NCBI GenBank assembly: GCA_937930025.1
Contig: CALGJW010000265.1
Span: 1 to 38,351 of the forward strand
DNA: 38,351 bases
Direction of reading: 5' to 3'
Source: an uncultured Saprospiraceae bacterium
Lineage (GTDB): Bacteria; Bacteroidota; Bacteroidia; Chitinophagales; Saprospiraceae
Shown here: one piece after another, positions 8,594 through 17,836 of the stretch
Layout: the number at the start of each line of letters is the position of its first letter
How positions within the stretch are numbered: position 1 is the stretch's first letter
Translations under genes and position numbers: made by a program
Notes under the pieces: model-generated
The model's input: only the letters and a program-made list of their open reading frames with translations
Told to the model about the DNA's origin: nothing
Databases searched by the model: none

Positions 8594-8710
8594 AGTAATA
8601 TTTAAACAAAAAGGGGGCGGCATATTATTGAGTATGAACACGAATGTAGCACTTTCAAATATTGCTAGCCCCCTGGGAAATTATAGCTATTTTTCTATTA
8701 AATTTAATTC

Positions 8711-10018
8711 TTATGGCCTTTCAGAATCGTAAAGCGAAGAGGCGTCCTCGGCAGAAAACGCAGCGCTAAAAATTCTCACATCATCTAAATCTCCTTTAAA
8801 GTGATTAGCGGTCGGTTTGTTATAATCTCCCCAAGGGGTATCCGCCCACATTGGACTATCTATGGATTTAATAAATCCAAAAGCGAGTATTGGCTCCACG
8901 TCCAAAACATCCCCACGATAAGAAACTCCAGTAACAGTTCGCTTTGGAGCTCCATCAGGCCAAAGATCAAAATCCTGGCTCTTCATTAATTGTCCATTGA
9001 TATACATTCTTCCTTGTTTTTCTGCTGCATTATACGTACAGATCACATGGGCCCATTTATCTTTCAGAATAGATTCTACTCCACCCGAACCAGTTAGGTC
9101 TGCCACAAAGTCCCAGCCTTGCCATCCACCATTCATGCCATCTTCTCCACTTCCATTGAACCAAAGGTCTTCACTTTCTTTAGTTCCATCTTCCAAAACA
9201 TAAGAGGATGCTAATTTGCACGAACCGAAATCCGCTGGAATTTCAAACTGAAATCCAAAGAATGCGCCCAAGCCCATCACAAAGTGGTTAGCTGGATTAC
9301 CATCCGCATTTAAATGACCATCGGTATTCGTTTTTATCCAAAACGAAAGCGTGAAATCATCAGAAGCCATCAAGGCATCTGCACCAGCTATTTCAATAAT
9401 ACTTGTGTTGCCATCGAAAGACGCCGTACTGTTTCCTAATGCAAAACGGTCTTCGCCATATGTTATGTCTACAACATTGTCGGCAGTAAAACTTCCAACC
9501 GCATCATTTGCATCTCCATCAAAATTCCAATAGGCAATTTGGCTATCCGCATTTGGAACAACTACTGGAGCCCTTCCTTCCGTAGTAAAAGAGCGTGTGG
9601 TTTCAGCAAGGACTCCACCGTCTGTTGCCTTTACTCCACTTAAGGTAATCGAATGCAGTGTTCCGCGTACCAAATCACTATTTGGATCGATCGTAATGGA
9701 AGATCCGGAAGCATTTACAGCAATACCAACATCATTGGTGCCGTCAGAAAGCTTCACTGTACTTGTAGATACCGTCGATGCATCTACAGCCTTGTTAAAA
9801 TCAATGGTGATTGAAGCATTTAGTGCTACATCAATCGCAGAAGAAGCTCCGTTTAAATCTGAAGTCACATCGGAACCATCTTGAAAACTAGTTCCTTTGG
9901 CCTCTACGGAATTTACTGAAAGTGCATCTCCTGTCATTGGTTCATCATCATTATTACAGGACATAATCCCAAAGGATGAAATAGCAAACAGGTAAAATAG
10001 AAATTTCCAATTTCTCAT
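8711..10018 (-). CDS. surface glycan-binding-type lipoprotein: Ig-like (Big_5) plus LamG/concanavalin-like domain
   Basis: The 435-residue product has a lipoprotein signal (MRNWKFLFYL...FGIMSC, Cys21) followed by CNNDDEP, an acidic surface-export type sequence. Residues about 35-150 form a Big_5-like Ig domain (ASITIDFNKAVDASTVSTST, then a TLSGVKATDGG edge). Residues about 160-435 form a LamG-type jelly roll: IAYWNFDGDANDAVGSF, FTLSFWIKTN, WAHVICTYNAAEKQGRMYINGQL and FKGDLDDVRIFSAAFSAED are all typical. It takes the place of SusE/SusF after SusD, so it is probably the surface glycan-binding protein of this PUL. No catalytic motif is visible. It is 42 bases downstream of susD on the same strand. 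Confidence 0.85.
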   Translation of the reverse strand: MRNWKFLFYLFAISSFGIMSCNNDDEPMTGDALSVNSVEAKGTSFQDGSDVTSDLNGASSAIDVALNASITIDFNKAVDASTVSTSTVKLSDGTNDVGIAVNASGSSITIDPNSDLVRGTLHSITLSGVKATDGGVLAETTRSFTTEGRAPVVVPNADSQIAYWNFDGDANDAVGSFTADNVVDITYGEDRFALGNSTASFDGNTSIIEIAGADALMASDDFTLSFWIKTNTDGHLNADGNPANHFVMGLGAFFGFQFEIPADFGSCKLASSYVLEDGTKESEDLWFNGSGEDGMNGGWQGWDFVADLTGSGGVESILKDKWAHVICTYNAAEKQGRMYINGQLMKSQDFDLWPDGAPKRTVTGVSYRGDVLDVEPILAFGFIKSIDSPMWADTPWGDYNKPTANHFKGDLDDVRIFSAAFSAEDASSLYDSERP

Positions 10019-10060
10019 GATCTAAGTTTTTTTGGTTAGGTAAATAAGTATCGTTTTTTA

Positions 10061-11542
10061 TTAGTAGCCTGGGTTCTGCGTAATGCGTCCCTGAGAGATA
10101 TCAATTTCAGATTGAGGTATAGGGAAAAATTCGTTTTTATTGGCCCTAAAACCTAAAGGCCCTAAAACTTCTTCGGCATTTCCCGTTCGCACCAAATCCC
10201 AAAATCTCAAACCTTCTAAAGCAAATTCAAATTTTCTTTCTAGTAAGATAGCATCCCGTACAACTTCTTGATTAGTACTGGTAATAGCTGGAAGTACATT
10301 TGCATTATTTCCTCTAGCCCTAGCACGGACCTGATTCAAATAGGTAAGTGCCTCTGCAGTTTTTCCATTTTCATTTAATGCTTCGGCATGCATTAATAGT
10401 ACATCCGCATAACGTATGACCCGCTTGTTATGTCCAAAAGAAGTTCTGGAATCTGTTCCAGGATACCATACTTTCTGATTGTAACATTCGATTTCTGCTA
10501 TGCTACCATTATCAAATATGGTATCTGGTGTAGCTCCTTCTCCAGCTATATTGATGCCGTCAATGATTTCATTTAAGAAAAGAACGGATGGTTCCATACG
10601 TGGGTCATCATTGGATAGGTATTCTGCTAAAAGAGGATATGCAGGTCTACAAAATCCCCAGCCTTTGTTCGGAGATCCTCGAACGCCTTGTGTATTTCCG
10701 TATTGATTTCCACCATCCACAAACCAATCTGGTTTAGCAGAAATTTCAAAAATTGATTCAATATTATGTTCTCCGGCAGCAGTAAAAATTTCTTCGAAGT
10801 CATCCACCAGATCATATTCGGAAGATTCAATAATCTCTTTAGTCAAATCTTCTACTCGTTGGAAATCACTAGTAAATAGTTTTATTCTTGAGAGCAAAGC
10901 ACCTGCCGCTCCTTTCGTAACGCGTCCTAATTCATCAGATCCATATTCAGAACGCTCCGGTAAAATAGCTATAGCAGCTTCCAAATCCGGAAAAATTATT
11001 TCATTTAGAATTTCGGAAGCCGGAGCACGATTTAAATCTAAAGGCGGATCAACTTCAATGACTTTAGGAACGTCTCCAAATCCACGAACTAATTGGGAAT
11101 AATAATAAGCACGTAAAAAGCGGCACTCTGCAATCAGTCGTTCTCTCAATAGAATCTCCATATCAATATTTGGAAGTTCGTTGATCACCAAATTGGTTCT
11201 TCGAATCGCTTCATATAAGGTTTTGTACCAGCGCTCCGTAGATCCTTCGGTCGGAGTGTGTTCAAATTTATCATAGACTGCAATTGCGGTTCCATCTCCA
11301 GGGTTCGATCCTTTGATGGCATCATCCGCCATCATATCCAATAGTGGGAACCCCCCAGTATTAATTTGCCAAGCTCGTAAACTGTTGTAGGCGGCATTGG
11401 TAGCAAAAACAGCATCTTCTGGGGTGGCAGGAAAAGACCCTTGAGTCAATGCTGCCCTTGGAGCTTGATTTAAAAAATCAGCTCCGCAAGACATTAAAAA
11501 TGCCAGACTAAAAAACAATATTAACTTATTAATAGAATGCAT
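10061..11542 (-). CDS. RagB/SusD family nutrient-uptake outer-membrane lipoprotein
   Basis: SusD-type proteins cap the SusC transporter on the cell surface and capture oligosaccharides. The 493-residue protein has a lipoprotein signal (FSLAFLMSC, Cys19) and the typical mature start CGADFLNQAP. TPR-like helices follow (ATNAAYNSLRAW, RRTNLVINELPN, RLIAECRFLRAYYYSQLVRGFGDVP), as does the C-terminal SusD signature (VIRYADVLLMHAEALNENGKTAEALTYLNQVRARA, LLERKFEFALEGLRFWDLVRTG, FFPIPQSEID). It starts 9 bases after the susC stop, so the two are translated from one mRNA. Length and motifs are complete. The glycan it binds cannot be read from the sequence; the neighbouring GH144 genes suggest beta-1,2-glucan. 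Confidence 0.96.
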   Translation of the reverse strand: MHSINKLILFFSLAFLMSCGADFLNQAPRAALTQGSFPATPEDAVFATNAAYNSLRAWQINTGGFPLLDMMADDAIKGSNPGDGTAIAVYDKFEHTPTEGSTERWYKTLYEAIRRTNLVINELPNIDMEILLRERLIAECRFLRAYYYSQLVRGFGDVPKVIEVDPPLDLNRAPASEILNEIIFPDLEAAIAILPERSEYGSDELGRVTKGAAGALLSRIKLFTSDFQRVEDLTKEIIESSEYDLVDDFEEIFTAAGEHNIESIFEISAKPDWFVDGGNQYGNTQGVRGSPNKGWGFCRPAYPLLAEYLSNDDPRMEPSVLFLNEIIDGINIAGEGATPDTIFDNGSIAEIECYNQKVWYPGTDSRTSFGHNKRVIRYADVLLMHAEALNENGKTAEALTYLNQVRARARGNNANVLPAITSTNQEVVRDAILLERKFEFALEGLRFWDLVRTGNAEEVLGPLGFRANKNEFFPIPQSEIDISQGRITQNPGY

Positions 11543-11551
11543 AATTGTTTT

Positions 11552-14536
11552 TTAAAAGTTAACATTAAACCCTGCGCTGAAGGCTTTTGTAATTGGATAA
11601 ACTCCTCTATCGATTGCCCCATTAGTGGCATTTCCAATTCCTATTTCAGGAGAATACCCAGTAAATTTTGTTGCAGTAAATAAATTTGTGGCGCGCAAAT
11701 AGATGTTTGTGCTAGCTAATTTCAAGCGTTTCAATAATCTATTGTCCAGACTATAATTCAAAGTCAAGGTTCTTAATCTTAGGAAAGATCCATCTTCGAT
11801 ATAGTAGGAGGAGGGTAAAAAATTATTCCCCCCTAAGGAAGGTCTGGGATCATCGTTGGTGCTGCCATCACCAGACCAAAAATCATTAAACTTATCTTCA
11901 TAATTCAACGTGGTAAAACGGATGACTTGCTTTCCATTGTAAATATCATTTCCAAGCTGTCCTTGAAAATCTGCAGAAATAGAAAAATTTTGGTAGCCGA
12001 TATTTAGATTAAAACCAAAAATTAAATCTGGAATAGATTTTCCGATGATAGTTCTATCCAAGGCATTAATTACTCCGTCATTATTGACATCTCGATATTT
12101 CAAGTCCCCTGGATTTTGACCAAATAGTGTAGGACTGGATTCTATGTCCGCTTGGTTTTGAAGCACACCAATAACTTCATAGCCGTAGAAAAAACCTATG
12201 GGAGATCCCACAGCGGTTCTAGCCACTTGTTGACCATTCCCCAAATCTCCACCAACTATTAATGAATCAGCGCCCAAGCCTTGCCCAATATTCGTAACTT
12301 CATTTTTAATCGTAGTTCCTAATACCCCAACGCCATAAGTAAATTGACCAATTTTATCGCGGTAATTTACATTCCATTCGAAACCGCTGTTGGTCACATT
12401 GGCAGCATTGAAAACGATGGTTTGAAAAGAACCAATGCCAGTGTAACCAATGGGTTCTAGACTCACTAAAATATCATTGGTGTTTTTAATATAGTAGTCC
12501 AACTCCGCAGTTAACTTATCGTCCCAAACACCTAAATCAATACCGAAATTAGTTTGTACCGTTTCCTCCCATTTTATATTTGGGTTTCCCCCACCTTGAA
12601 AAGTAACTCCTGGATTGATTGCTTCATTTTCACCGAAAACCGCATTCACACCAGGAACGATTAAAGCAAATTGTCCATTACCTATTTTTTCATTGCCCAC
12701 AATTCCCCAACTACCTCGTAATTTTAATCGATTGATTTTCTCATTAGAGAAGAAAGATTCGTTGCTAACATTCCATCCAACTGCGAAGCTTGGGAAATTT
12801 CCGTATCGATTATTTTCTCCAAATCTTGAGGAACCATCTCGTCTAAAAGAAGTGGTAAAAAGATAGCGACTATCATAACTATAATTCACTCTTCCTAGAT
12901 AGGAAATCAAAGTATTTCTACCTCCACTATTTGAGACATTAGCGAAATCTGCTTGACCTGCATTAATGTACCAGAATAGTTCATCTTCTCTTAAAAGTCC
13001 TTCTGTTGAACCGCTTAAAAATTCGTTGCGCGTATCCTGCGTACTATATCCCACTATTGCATTGAAGCCATGTTTTCCAAATTCATTATTGAACGCCACT
13101 GTATTTTCAAAAATTACGGTATTGTTGTTTGAAGTTGAATAACTCAGGTCACTCAGATCGTTAGCTTGTAGTGGTCCGACAAAGTATTGGGGTGAAAAGC
13201 TTTTGGATTTACTTTCAATCATGTCAAGTTGTACACTAGACTTAAAAGTGAAGTAATTTAAAAAATCAATGCTAGCATAAAGATTTCCAATTCCACCAAA
13301 GGCTCGAGTATTACTATTTGTAAAATCAATTGCGGCCAGGGGATTCCCGCCATTCACTTCAGCATAAGTTTCGCCATCCTCTTGATAAGGTACATCAATA
13401 GGCCAGGCGCGCAGCGCAGTATTGATCACACCTGGAGCGTTGTCTTTATCAGTCAAAAATAGTGATAGGTCAATTCCTATTTTAATATTATCTGTTAGAT
13501 TATAACCAGAATTTATTTTTGCGGAGTATCTTTCGAGTCCAGATTTAGGAAGTATCCCTACCTGATTAAAGTAGCCCAATCCGAAATAATAATCCGAGGT
13601 TTCAGATCCACCGCTAACGGAAAAATTAGCGTTAGTGATGGGTTGGTTTTTCTCAAAAATTAAATCCTGCCAATCTGTATCCGACAAGAGATCTAAGTTA
13701 TTGTAAGTACCAGGTGTCACTCCATTGATGTAAGTTGCAAATTCTCGACCGTCCATGACATCAATTTTGCCATTAGCAGATTCCACTGCGGTTTCTACTG
13801 ATACTTGCACCTGTGGTTTTCCTTTGGTTCCTTTTTTAGTGGTGACAATGATTACTCCACCAGCTCCTCTTGATCCATAAATTGCGATAGCAGAGGCATC
13901 TTTTAAAACTTCCATAGAAGCGATATCGTTTGGATTAAGTCGAGCAACCGCGCCAATATCACTAATCACTCCATCGATTACGGCGATGGGGTTATTATTA
14001 TTCAGTGTGGTTATTCCTCTCAATCGAACGACTGGAGCAGCACCTGGATCTCCTGAAGTACTTAAAATTTGTAATCCGGAAACTTTCCCTTGTAGTGCTT
14101 GCATAGCATTAGAAGCTGGAACCTTTAGAATATCTTCTGACTTGACCGAGGCAACTGCCCCGGTTAAATCGCTTTTCTTAATCGTACCATACCCTACCAC
14201 TACTACTTCTTCTAATAAAGAAGCATCTGTGGTTAAGAAAATGTCATTGATTACTGAAGCGCTAAGTACTAATTCAATAGTTTGATAGCCGATATAAGAA
14301 AAAGAAAGGGTGTCTCCTTGATTTGCATTGATTTGGTAAGTTCCATCTACCGCAGAAATTGAGCCTTGTGTGGAATTTTTAACAAGGATATTAACCCCTA
14401 TCAGCGTTTCATTCGTTTCTGTATCAAGCACTTTTCCACTATAAACATTTTGGCCTGAAATCACAATCGAAGCAAAAAGAAGTAGTATCAGTAAAATTGG
14501 TTTTAGACAGTTCGTCATAAGAGGATTGAGTTTCAT
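11552..14536 (-). CDS. SusC/RagA family TonB-linked outer-membrane transporter
   Basis: SusC-type transporters import oligosaccharides through the outer membrane using TonB energy. The protein has a signal peptide (LLILLLFASIVISGQ), a carboxypeptidase-like regulatory domain (YSGKVLDTETNETLIGVNIL, about residues 30-110), and a plug with the SusC signature (EEVVVVGYGTIKKSDLTGAV, then DASAIAIYGSRGAGGVIIVTTKKG). A long beta-barrel then ends in FSAGFNVNF. I choose the ATG at 14536. A longer reading would begin with a TTG at 14575 inside a TATATTTG promoter element, which makes it implausible. The resulting size, about 994 residues, is normal. It is the first structural gene of the PUL, with SusD directly behind it and its regulator gene upstream. 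Confidence 0.95.
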   Translation of the reverse strand: MKLNPLMTNCLKPILLILLLFASIVISGQNVYSGKVLDTETNETLIGVNILVKNSTQGSISAVDGTYQINANQGDTLSFSYIGYQTIELVLSASVINDIFLTTDASLLEEVVVVGYGTIKKSDLTGAVASVKSEDILKVPASNAMQALQGKVSGLQILSTSGDPGAAPVVRLRGITTLNNNNPIAVIDGVISDIGAVARLNPNDIASMEVLKDASAIAIYGSRGAGGVIIVTTKKGTKGKPQVQVSVETAVESANGKIDVMDGREFATYINGVTPGTYNNLDLLSDTDWQDLIFEKNQPITNANFSVSGGSETSDYYFGLGYFNQVGILPKSGLERYSAKINSGYNLTDNIKIGIDLSLFLTDKDNAPGVINTALRAWPIDVPYQEDGETYAEVNGGNPLAAIDFTNSNTRAFGGIGNLYASIDFLNYFTFKSSVQLDMIESKSKSFSPQYFVGPLQANDLSDLSYSTSNNNTVIFENTVAFNNEFGKHGFNAIVGYSTQDTRNEFLSGSTEGLLREDELFWYINAGQADFANVSNSGGRNTLISYLGRVNYSYDSRYLFTTSFRRDGSSRFGENNRYGNFPSFAVGWNVSNESFFSNEKINRLKLRGSWGIVGNEKIGNGQFALIVPGVNAVFGENEAINPGVTFQGGGNPNIKWEETVQTNFGIDLGVWDDKLTAELDYYIKNTNDILVSLEPIGYTGIGSFQTIVFNAANVTNSGFEWNVNYRDKIGQFTYGVGVLGTTIKNEVTNIGQGLGADSLIVGGDLGNGQQVARTAVGSPIGFFYGYEVIGVLQNQADIESSPTLFGQNPGDLKYRDVNNDGVINALDRTIIGKSIPDLIFGFNLNIGYQNFSISADFQGQLGNDIYNGKQVIRFTTLNYEDKFNDFWSGDGSTNDDPRPSLGGNNFLPSSYYIEDGSFLRLRTLTLNYSLDNRLLKRLKLASTNIYLRATNLFTATKFTGYSPEIGIGNATNGAIDRGVYPITKAFSAGFNVNF

Positions 14537-14572
14537 ATCGCGCAGATAAGCAATCTTACTTTCGCTTACTGA

Positions 14573-14580
14573 CAAATATA
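14573..14580 (-). promoter_or_regulatory. -7 element (TAnnTTTG) of the susC operon promoter
   Basis: The minus strand reads TATATTTG here, a perfect TAnnTTTG about 37 bases before the chosen susC ATG. No good TTG is seen 19-21 bases further upstream, as might be expected for a promoter that depends on the PUL activator. Confidence 0.5.
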
Positions 14581-14757
14581 CTCATCCAATTCCGAGAGAC
14601 TATCTTTTTAGCAGAAAAACTACCTCACAATTAACTCATCATATTAAACAAAAATACATATTACGAGTGGTCCAAAGATTTATACACATATCTCAATTAA
14701 TTGATAATCTGAGTTTTATGTATTCTGCATCAAGTAAGGGCATAAAAGCATTTAAGA

Positions 14758-17430
14758 TTACAACCTCAACAAGTGGTCAGAGAGGTTAGTTTCTGGGGCT
14801 AGTCCCATTTTCTTTCTTAGCCTATACCTTTTGTTCTCTACAGAGCGGTAAGAAATGTACAGAAGAGGAGCAATTTCTTTTGAAGACAGGTTCATTCGGA
14901 TGTAAGCCGCTAACCTCAGCTCCCCGGCAGTGATATTCGGGTAATTAAGTTTTAATTTTTCCAAAAAATCATGATGTACTGCGGCAAAATTTTGCTCAAA
15001 TATTTCCCAATCTTCGTCACTATTAACATTCCGATTGATGAGATGAAGGATTCGTTGTTTATACTGTTTTTCAGAAAGCAATGAAAAGTCGTCTTTAACA
15101 ATTACTTTTTTCAGTTCATCGAGCATTTTATTTTTTTGCAAAATGGCCAAGGTGCTATTCGCAAGCATTTTGCTTTTGAAGCGTATTTCATGCTTTAGTT
15201 TTTCATTGGTACTTTTCATTCGTTCTGTTTCCAATTCTTTTATCTTTTCAGATTGCAACCGTTCTTCTTGGAATAGCAGCTTTTTTTTATTTCGTTTATT
15301 GAGAAGAAAAATTAGGAATATCCCCAAAGCGCAGTATAACAATGCACCAGGCCATGTCTCGTACCAATGGGGTTTTATTTCCAAAGTCAGATAAGTACGA
15401 ATGGGTTGATACGAGGTCTTAAGTTGTAATTCATAGTTTCCATCGTTGATATTGATGAAATTCAACACCCCGCTATCCGGCAATCGTCGCCAAGCTTCGT
15501 CCCAATTTTTTAATCTATAAAAAATATCCTTTTTGCGATCCCCAAATTGGAAATCAGCAAAGGCAATGGTTATGTTGTTTTCTCTCGGGCCTAAAACAAT
15601 ATCCTTCTGAATACGGTGATCTTTTCCATTAACAATTAGATAGTCCAGCTCGATCGCTGAAGAGATCCTTTCTTTCATTCCATAATCTACGGGGATTAGC
15701 ATATAACCCTCATCAATACCAACTAAGAAAGATCCATCCTCATTTCTAGTTTCAACATGTTGATAATTGTTTAATTGTTCGGTTTTTCTGACCGATTCTA
15801 CTGCGCGATAAAAATTATGTTTCCGATTAAAGGTTGAATCCTTTTGAATCAATTCTTCGTCGATATATTTAAATTCATTTTCCTTCCAAATAAAAAAACT
15901 ATCGCGAAAGGAAAAAAATAAACCCTGCTGATTAGAATAAATATTCTGAGGCTCGTGAGGATTGCTAGGGAATTGTACCACGCCAATATTTTCAATGACT
16001 TCGTTATAATCACTACTCAATTTGAGTAAACTTAAGCCTTCATTTTTATGAAAACCCAATATATTTTGTTCCTGAATTTCAAAATAGGCCAGTGATGATC
16101 CTCCGTTTTTAATTCTTTTATCCAGAGACCATTTCCCATTTTTTTTATTCAAAATGACTAGGCCTGTATAAGTAGATTGTAATACTTTATTTGCTCCAAT
16201 TTTTCGCATACACCAACCACCAGTGATATCTGATATGCGTTCAAATTTATCCTCAGTGATTAAAAAAGTACCACTATTATGGCCACAAAGAAGATCTCCA
16301 TCGATTTTAAGAAAGGACCAAATCTGACCTTGAGAATTTTCCACCAAATTGTAATTACCAAGATTGTCACTTTTGAACACCCCTTGATTAGTACCCAAAT
16401 ACAGGTGATCTTGATAATTGATTGCAGTATAAATACTTCCTAGTTTACCCTGTCTATCATAAAAAAAAGCAATTGGTTCCTGAATTTTCAGATAGTTTAG
16501 TCCATAGTCTGTTCCAATCCAAAGGCCATTTAAATTATCACTAAACAAAGACAGAATGGTGTTATTTGTAAGTCCGTTAGATTTACTGATGTGGTATTTA
16601 ATGTTGATAAAATCAGTTGTAACGTAAATACCATTTAGGATTGTTCCAACCACATAATCACCGTTTTTTAATTGAAGAATCTTATTGATCTGCTCCTTTT
16701 TTAAAGTCTCATTTAAAGCGGATTTAATGGCTAGTAAATTATTTTTAACCATAACAAAGATACCTTGATATTGGGTACCGAGGACGATTCCACTTTTATA
16801 GGCAGCGAGGCCCGCTATCTTGCTTCCCTTGGGAAGTTGGTCAACTGCAGCTATTGTTTCAATCTTATTGTTCCGGAGTTGATATAACCCCTGTTGTATT
16901 TTGGGTAGATAAAAATCTTCGCCAATATTAGTGCCCAGCATGATATTAGAAGGGACAGAAATGCTTGAAACCTGACCATTTTGATAGTTATAAATATTGG
17001 AAAAGGATTGAAAAATAATTTGATCCTTGTTGCCAAATATATTCCATATTTCCTGACTTTGATCCTCCAATAATTTTTCAACGATCGGAATATATTTTGG
17101 ATGATTGGCTTCACTGCGGTCTATATAGCCGAAGGTTTCATATGCACCAACATAGATATTACAATCCTCCCCTTTATAAATAGATCTGGGTTTTTGATTT
17201 CGCGGTAAAATTACTTTCTGCCATTTGAAACCATTATAGATGAGTATTCCTTCCGTATTCGCAATGTAAATCATGCTGTCACAACCCTGGGTGATCATCC
17301 AATTTTGTTGCATTGCATTATAATCAACGGGAAGGTGCTGAATGACCTTAGGGATTTCTTGGGCATGACTGACCGTTAAGCCAAAAAAGCAAAGCGTCAA
17401 AAAAAATATTTTTCTTCTAATGCCTTTCAA
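14758..17430 (-). CDS. PUL regulator: periplasmic propeller + Y_Y_Y domain + membrane helix + coiled coil + LuxR-type HTH
   Basis: This one-component membrane regulator would sense a ligand in the periplasm and bind DNA in the cytoplasm. A signal peptide (FFLTLCFFGLTVSHAQ) is followed by regulator-propeller blades (about 30-570; TEGILIYNGFKWQKV, NNTILSLFSDNLNGLWIGTDYGLNYL), a Y_Y_Y domain (about 590-685), a membrane helix (ALLYCALGIFLIFLL), a charged coiled coil and a C-terminal LuxR-type HTH (NITAGELRLAAYIRMNLSSKEIA, then SYRSVENKRYRLRKKMGL). It has no kinase or receiver domain, unlike hybrid two-component PUL regulators. The start is a TTG at 17430: the codon directly before it is an in-frame TAA, and the first in-frame ATG would delete the signal peptide. 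It lies upstream of susC on the same strand. Confidence 0.9.
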   Translation of the reverse strand: MKGIRRKIFFLTLCFFGLTVSHAQEIPKVIQHLPVDYNAMQQNWMITQGCDSMIYIANTEGILIYNGFKWQKVILPRNQKPRSIYKGEDCNIYVGAYETFGYIDRSEANHPKYIPIVEKLLEDQSQEIWNIFGNKDQIIFQSFSNIYNYQNGQVSSISVPSNIMLGTNIGEDFYLPKIQQGLYQLRNNKIETIAAVDQLPKGSKIAGLAAYKSGIVLGTQYQGIFVMVKNNLLAIKSALNETLKKEQINKILQLKNGDYVVGTILNGIYVTTDFINIKYHISKSNGLTNNTILSLFSDNLNGLWIGTDYGLNYLKIQEPIAFFYDRQGKLGSIYTAINYQDHLYLGTNQGVFKSDNLGNYNLVENSQGQIWSFLKIDGDLLCGHNSGTFLITEDKFERISDITGGWCMRKIGANKVLQSTYTGLVILNKKNGKWSLDKRIKNGGSSLAYFEIQEQNILGFHKNEGLSLLKLSSDYNEVIENIGVVQFPSNPHEPQNIYSNQQGLFFSFRDSFFIWKENEFKYIDEELIQKDSTFNRKHNFYRAVESVRKTEQLNNYQHVETRNEDGSFLVGIDEGYMLIPVDYGMKERISSAIELDYLIVNGKDHRIQKDIVLGPRENNITIAFADFQFGDRKKDIFYRLKNWDEAWRRLPDSGVLNFININDGNYELQLKTSYQPIRTYLTLEIKPHWYETWPGALLYCALGIFLIFLLNKRNKKKLLFQEERLQSEKIKELETERMKSTNEKLKHEIRFKSKMLANSTLAILQKNKMLDELKKVIVKDDFSLLSEKQYKQRILHLINRNVNSDEDWEIFEQNFAAVHHDFLEKLKLNYPNITAGELRLAAYIRMNLSSKEIAPLLYISYRSVENKRYRLRKKMGLAPETNLSDHLLRL

Positions 17431-17836
17431 TTAGTTATGATTTGTTTGTTGCTAAACAAAATCTGATGTTTAAAATTTTGTGATCCAAGGGAATATTAAA
17501 TTTGGAATTGAACTTGCGAATGCAGCCAAAAATAAATGAAGCAACAGCACAAATTGTCTTAAACATTCAATCATGTAGGTGCATTTTTCGCTTAGCAATC
17601 TTTACTAAAATACGGATACCCACAGCCAATATAAGCATATCCTTCAAGGCACTAGCATTATAAAGAAAACGAATGTCATGAACACCTTATCATATTCAAT
17701 TTAATTACATATAAATAATGATTCGGTGCTTCTACTTGGAGGAAACCTAAATGATTTACAAATACAAATCAGATTTCGTAATTTACCCACCTGTAACCTC
17801 AATAGCTAATTTTTTAAAATAAGTTGTTTATCTACT
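17431..17836. other. divergent intergenic region, no convincing gene
   Basis: This 406-base AT-rich stretch separates the PUL regulator from the M48 protease operon, so it must hold both promoters, but neither strand shows a full TTG-N19-21-TAnnTTTG match. The nearest is TTG-N21-AGATTTTG on the minus strand at about 17452-17483. A minus-strand stretch around 17575-17650 translates as a hydrophobic, lysine-ended peptide of about 24 codons without good start signals; I do not call it a gene. Confidence 0.5.

Noticed and set aside
17575-17660. Minus-strand peptide of about 24 codons with a hydrophobic centre and lysines
   Set aside because: Short, with no convincing leader or promoter; retained only as a remark in the intergenic entry.
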